32,839 nt of DNA, taken from assembly GCA_014802425.1 (NCBI GenBank), contig JAAVCH010000012.1, forward strand, positions 22,250-55,088, read 5' to 3'. A model generated the notes under the pieces. That model had not been told where the DNA came from. It worked only from the letters and a program-made list of their open reading frames with translations, and did not search any database. This stretch comes from Bacteroides sp. (GTDB lineage Bacteria; Bacteroidota; Bacteroidia; Bacteroidales; Muribaculaceae). Both the position numbers and the translations under genes were made by a program. Below are positions 32,690-32,839 of this stretch, piece by piece (the stretch's first letter is position 1; each line of letters begins with the position of its first letter).

Positions 32690-32839
32690 ATGAAGAAAAC
32701 TACAATCTACATACTGTCCGTAATAGTACTGGCCATCACCGCAGCCTCCGTGCTTATACCTACCTACAATGCCATCAGCCTCGGCGTGGAGGGATTCAGC
32801 ATGGGGCTGGCCGACGGCCTGGAAGAGACACCGGGTCAT
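32690..32839 (+). CDS. Start of a membrane protein, function unknown (runs off window)
   Basis: Fifty residues are visible from the ATG at 32690 (MKKTTIYILSVIVLAITAAS). A single hydrophobic segment at about 6-26 is followed by NAISLGVEGFSMGLADGLEE. It could be an N-terminal membrane anchor or an uncleaved signal; no cleavage site is obvious. The exact promoter just upstream and the open frame to the window edge support a real gene. The family cannot be named from this fragment. Confidence 0.75.
   Translation, partial: MKKTTIYILSVIVLAITAASVLIPTYNAISLGVEGFSMGLADGLEETPGH

Noticed and set aside
1..32839. Mobile element, prophage, CRISPR array or tRNA/rRNA gene
   Set aside because: No transposase, integrase, phage gene, regularly spaced long repeat or tRNA-like sequence was seen. 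The spaced motifs at 5303 and 12891 are too short and degenerate for CRISPR.

Overview
The window looks like a chromosome segment from a Bacteroidota bacterium, order Bacteroidales; a Muribaculaceae-like lineage with fairly high GC is an inference and less certain. Three lines support this. Promoters fit the Bacteroidetes -33/-7 pattern (TTTG, about 19 bases, TAnnTTTG), best seen before ftsY, nrdD, the M16 protease gene and the last gene. Shine-Dalgarno sites are poor. The protein set and order (ftsK-lolA-trxB; fused MaeB malic enzyme; anaerobic ribonucleotide reductase; trkA-trkH; short primary sigma factor) are typical of the order. I see no phage, transposase, integrase, tRNA, rRNA or CRISPR. 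This is a core-gene region, so the interest lies mainly in the spacers.

Layout. 1-455 (-): start of the primary sigma factor gene rpoD. 456-727: structured spacer with a plus-strand terminator and no plus-strand gene. 728-2218 (-): HtrA/Do protease. 2454-3038 (+): NlpC/P60 lipoprotein, ending at a strong two-way terminator. 3106-8285 (-): two large zinc peptidases (M3 and M16) separated by a repeat array and a structured RNA candidate. 8516-17141 (-): a long run in transcription order L,D-transpeptidase, ftsK, lolA, trxB, dCMP deaminase, S41 protease, 5-formyl-THF cyclo-ligase. 17298-22368 (+): small membrane protein, dxs, trkA, trkH. 22662-24866 (+): nrdD. 24863-25978 (-): flippase-like membrane protein. 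26155-32532 (+): maeB, nrdG, ftsY, rimO, menF. 32690 to the end (+): start of a small membrane protein.

How the genes fit together. Several encode envelope work: periplasmic quality control (HtrA, S41 protease), peptidoglycan remodelling (NlpC/P60, L,D-transpeptidase), lipoprotein transport (LolA), chromosome segregation (FtsK) and membrane targeting (FtsY). Others suit an anaerobe: NrdD/NrdG, quinone precursor synthesis (MenF), isoprenoid precursors (Dxs), malate metabolism (MaeB), thioredoxin reductase and TrkAH potassium uptake.

No clear new multi-gene system is visible. The unusual signals are short tandem duplications and phased motif arrays in spacers (5303, 12206, 12891-13020, 22406-22554, 29045, 32521), a perfect hairpin over a candidate nrdG start, a mini-ORF whose stop overlaps the nrdD start, a promoter built into an inverted repeat, predicted leaderless transcripts, and two structured RNA candidates.
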